Source: Fistularia commersonii
Lineage: Eukaryota > Chordata > Actinopteri > Syngnathiformes > Fistulariidae
Assembly: GCA_037954325.1 (NCBI GenBank)
Contig: JBBMNZ010000072.1
Span: 124,001 to 188,000 of the forward strand
Direction of reading: 5' to 3'
Length of the DNA stretch: 64,000 bases
Shown here: piece after piece, positions 61,248 through 64,000 of the stretch
Layout: each line of letters opens with the position of its first letter
How positions within the stretch are numbered: position 1 is the first letter of the stretch
Translations under genes and position numbers: made by a program
Notes under the pieces: model-generated
What the model was told of the DNA's origin: nothing
Databases searched by the model: none
The model's input: only the letters and a program-made list of their open reading frames with translations

Positions 61248-64000
61248 AGTGGAAATAACTAATGAATTTCATCAAGCTGGTTTCTGCTGTTGAAATATGT
61301 TGTTTAGGACATGATTCTGCACAATATATATCAAATTCGTGTGAGCCCATTACAGGTTGAAAGGATATAGCCATTCGTTCAAAACGTGCTTATGAGACTG
61401 AGTTGAAGCGTTTTTGATTAGGAGTGCAAATAGCTAATGAATTTCATCAAGCTGGTTCCTGCTGTTGAAATATGTTGTTTAGGACATGATTCTGCACAAA
61501 ATATGTCAAATTCAGTATAATCCAGCGACAAGTTCAAAAGATATTGCCATTCGATCAAAAAGTGCTTATCTCACCGAGTTGAAGCATTTTTGAATCGGAG
61601 TGGAAATAACTTTTGAATTTCATCACGCTGGTTTTTGCTGTTGAAATATGTTGTTAAGAACATGATTCTGCACAATATATGTCAAATTCAGTGTAATCCC
61701 TTCATAGGTTCAAAAGATATCGCCATTCGTTCAAAAAGTACTTATCTCACCGAGTTGAAGCATTTTTGATTAGGAGCGGAAATAACTTTTGAATTTCATC
61801 ACGCTGGTTTCTGCTTTTGAAATATGTTGTTTAGGACATGATTCTGCACAATATATGTCAAATTCAGTATAATCCCTTCATAGGTTCAAAAAATATCGCC
61901 ATTCGTTCAAAAAGTACTTATATCACCGAGTTGAAGCGTTTTTGGATTAGGAGTGGAAATAATCAATGAATTTCATCAAGCTGGTTTCTGCTGTTGAATT
62001 ATGTTTTTTTAGGATATGATTCTGCACAATTTATGTCAAATACAGTGTAATCACATCACAGGTTCAAAAGATATCGCCATTCGTTCAAAAACTACTTATC
62101 TTATCGGGTTGAAGCGTTTTTGATTAGGAGTGGAAATAACTAATGAATTTAATCAAGCTGGTTTCTGCTGTTGAAATATGTTGTTTAGGACATGATTTTG
62201 CACCACACATGTCAAATTTAGTGTAATCCAGCGACAAGATCAAAAGATATAGCCGTTCGTGCAAAAAGTGCTTATCTCACCGAGTTGAAGCAATTTTGAT
62301 TAGGAGTGGCAATAACTAATGACTTTCATCAAGTAGATTTCTACTGTTGAAATTTGTTGTTTAGAACATGATTCTGCACAATATATGTCAAATTCAGTGT
62401 AATCCCTTCACAAGTTCAAAAGATATAGCCATTCGTTCAAAAAGTGCTTATCTCACCAAGTTGAAGCGTTTTTGATTAGGAGTGGAAATAACTAATGAAT
62501 TTCTATAAGCTGGTTTCTGCTGTTGAAATATGTTGTTTAGGACATGTTTCTGCACAATATATGTCAAATTCAGTGTAAACCCTTCATAGGTTCAAAAGAT
62601 ATCGCCAGTCGTTCCAAAAGAACGTATCTCACCGAGTTGAAGCGTTTTTGATTAGGAGTGGAAATAACTAATGAATTTCTACAAGCTGGTTTCTGCTGTT
62701 GAAATATGTTGTTTAGGACATGATTCTGCACAATATATGTCAAATTCAGTGTAATCCCTTCACAAGTTCAAAAGATATAGCCATTTGTTCAAAAAGTACT
62801 TATCTCACCGAGTTGAAGCGTTTTTGATTAGGAGTGGAAATAACTTTTGAATTTTATCAAGCTGGTTTCTGCTGTTGAAATATGTTGTTTAGAACATGTT
62901 TCTGCACAATATATGTCAAATTCAGTGTAATCCCTTCATAGGTTCAAAAGATATCGCCAGTCGTTCCAAAAGAACTTATCTCACCGAGTTGAGGCGTTTT
63001 TGATTCGGAGTGGAAATAACCAATGAATTTCGTCAAGCTGGTTTTTGCTCTTGAAATATGTTTTTTATGATATGATTCTGCAAAATATATGTCAAATTTA
63101 GTGTAATCACATCACAGGTTCAAAAGATATAGCCATTCGTTCAAAAACTGCTTATCTTATCGGGTTGACGCGTTTTTGATTAGGAGTGGAAATAACTTAC
63201 GGATTTCGTCAAGCTGGTTTCTGCTGTTGAAATATGTTGTTTAGGACATGATTCTGCAAAACACATGTCAAATTCAGTGTAATCCAGCGATAAGATCAAA
63301 AGATATAGCCATTCGTGAAAAAAGTGCTTATCTCACCGAGTAAAAGCGTTTTTGATTCGGAGTGGAAATAACTAATGAATTTCATCATGCTGGTTTCTGC
63401 TGTTGAAATATGTTGTTTAGGACAAGATTCTGCACAATATATGTCAAAGTCAGTGAATTCCATCACAGATTCAAAAAATATAGCCATTCGTTCAAAAATT
63501 GCTTATCTCACCAAGTTGAAGAGTTTTTGATTAGTATTGGAAATAACTAATGAATTTCATCAAGCTGGTTTCTGCAGTTGAAATTTGTTGTTTAGGACAT
63601 GATTCTGGACAATATATGTCAAATTCAGTGTAATCCCTTCACAAGTTCAAAAGATATAACCATTCGTTCAAAAAGTACTTATCTCACTGGGTTGAAGCGT
63701 TTTTGATTAGGAGTGGAAATAACTTTTGAATTTCATCAAGCTGGTTTCTGCTGTTGAAATATGTTGTTTAGGACATGATTCTGCACAATATATGTCAAAT
63801 TTAGTGAAATCCCATTACAGGTTCAAAGGATATAGCCATTTGTCCAAAAAGTACTTATGTCACCAAGTTGAAGAGTTTTTGATTAGTATTGGAAATAACC
63901 AATGAATTACGTCAAGCTGGTTTCTGCTGTTGAAATATGTTGTTAGGTCAAGATTCTGCACAATATATGTCATATTCAGAGATATCCCATCAAAAGTCTA
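61248..64000 (+). repeat. 2.75 kb duplicated block, copy 2, cut by window end
   Basis: Nearly identical to 55,630-58,382. The match is still running at the last base (GATATCCCATCAAAAGTC), so the true length of the duplication is unknown. The last monomer is incomplete, stopping at about monomer position 150. Confidence 0.9.

Larger units (their letters stand above)
1..64000 (+). repeat. 176 bp satellite array, single orientation, whole window
   Basis: The window is a head-to-tail array of one AT-rich monomer of 176 bp (60 G+C bases in the consensus I read), about 363 copies. Landmarks recur in fixed order in every copy: CTCACCGAGTTGAAG (near 8-22), GGAGTGGAAATAAC (34-47), TTTCATCAAGCTGG (55-68), CTGCTGTTGAAATATG (72-87), GATTCTGCACAATATATG (101-118), CAAATTCAGTGTAATCC (120-136) and GATATAGCCATTCGTTC (153-169). 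No copy is inverted and nothing else is inserted. Most copies differ from the consensus at a modest number of sites, and the same variant combinations recur, defining subtypes. Nucleosome-sized monomers with higher-order units are typical of centromeric or pericentromeric satellites, but binding of centromeric histone is not shown by sequence. The family and the host are not recognised. Confidence 0.98.

Noticed and set aside
1..64000. CRISPR array
   Set aside because: Repeats are long, adjacent and without unique spacers, and there are no cas genes.
1..64000. Relationship to primate alpha satellite (CTCACCGAGTTGAA against CTCACAGAGTTGAA, plus a CENP-B-like motif)
   Set aside because: The match is 13 of 14 bases, but the order and spacing of the two motifs differ from alpha satellite, monomer length is 176 rather than 171, and I see no further alignment. 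Chance or very distant similarity cannot be separated by eye.
1..64000. Known plant centromere satellites such as the Arabidopsis 178-180 bp repeat
   Set aside because: Length is similar, but I could not match any diagnostic stretch, so no family name is given.
1..64000. TATA-like AATATATG and AT-rich motifs as promoters
   Set aside because: They occur in nearly every monomer as part of the repeat, with no gene downstream; nothing distinguishes any one as a promoter.

Overview
The whole 64 kb window is one uninterrupted array of satellite DNA. The basic unit is a 176 bp monomer (about 34% G+C), repeated head to tail about 363 times, with every copy on the same strand. I found no gene, tRNA, rRNA, transposon, CRISPR array or other unique sequence. 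The longest open frames are 62-77 codons and are by-products of the repeat: 176 is not a multiple of 3, so each frame hits a stop after little more than one monomer. Monomer positions below count from the first base of ACTTATCTCA, which begins at position 2 of the window.

This points to a eukaryotic chromosome, most likely centromeric or pericentromeric heterochromatin, because the monomer is nucleosome-sized, the array is homogenised into higher-order repeats, and no mobile elements interrupt it. I do not recognise the satellite family, and the sequence alone does not tell me whether the host is a plant or an animal.

Layout. 1-1,270: opening monomers. 1,270-12,572: a 5,286 bp higher-order unit (blocks A and B), with a partial A before it and a truncated A between its two copies. 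12,573-16,840: mosaic with little local repetition. 16,840-25,470: a 3,844 bp unit in full, deleted (880 bp) and full copies. 25,410-26,640: a block repeated exactly 7,920 bp downstream. 26,640-28,760: a pentamer (879 bp). 28,760-33,311: a 2,466 bp (about 14-mer) unit. 33,312-37,560: mosaic with dimers and a repeated single monomer. 37,560-48,640: long units at spacings of 5,089 and 2,801 bp, beginning with a copy of block B. 48,640-53,870: a 10-12 monomer unit in three versions. 53,870-55,629: mosaic. 55,630-58,382 and 61,248-64,000: a nearly identical pair 5,618 bp apart, with a mosaic spacer between them.

The most interesting signals lie inside the monomer. First, a 31 bp imperfect dyad (monomer 54-84) has, in one monomer subtype, a paired C-to-T and G-to-A change plus two further changes that turn mismatches or wobbles into pairs. 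Second, a second dyad (96-120) is present. Third, a sequence at 162-178 matches 8 of the 9 fixed positions of the CENP-B box in one subtype. Fourth, all three consensus CpG sites vary mainly by CG to CA or TG. Which of these matter to the cell is inference.
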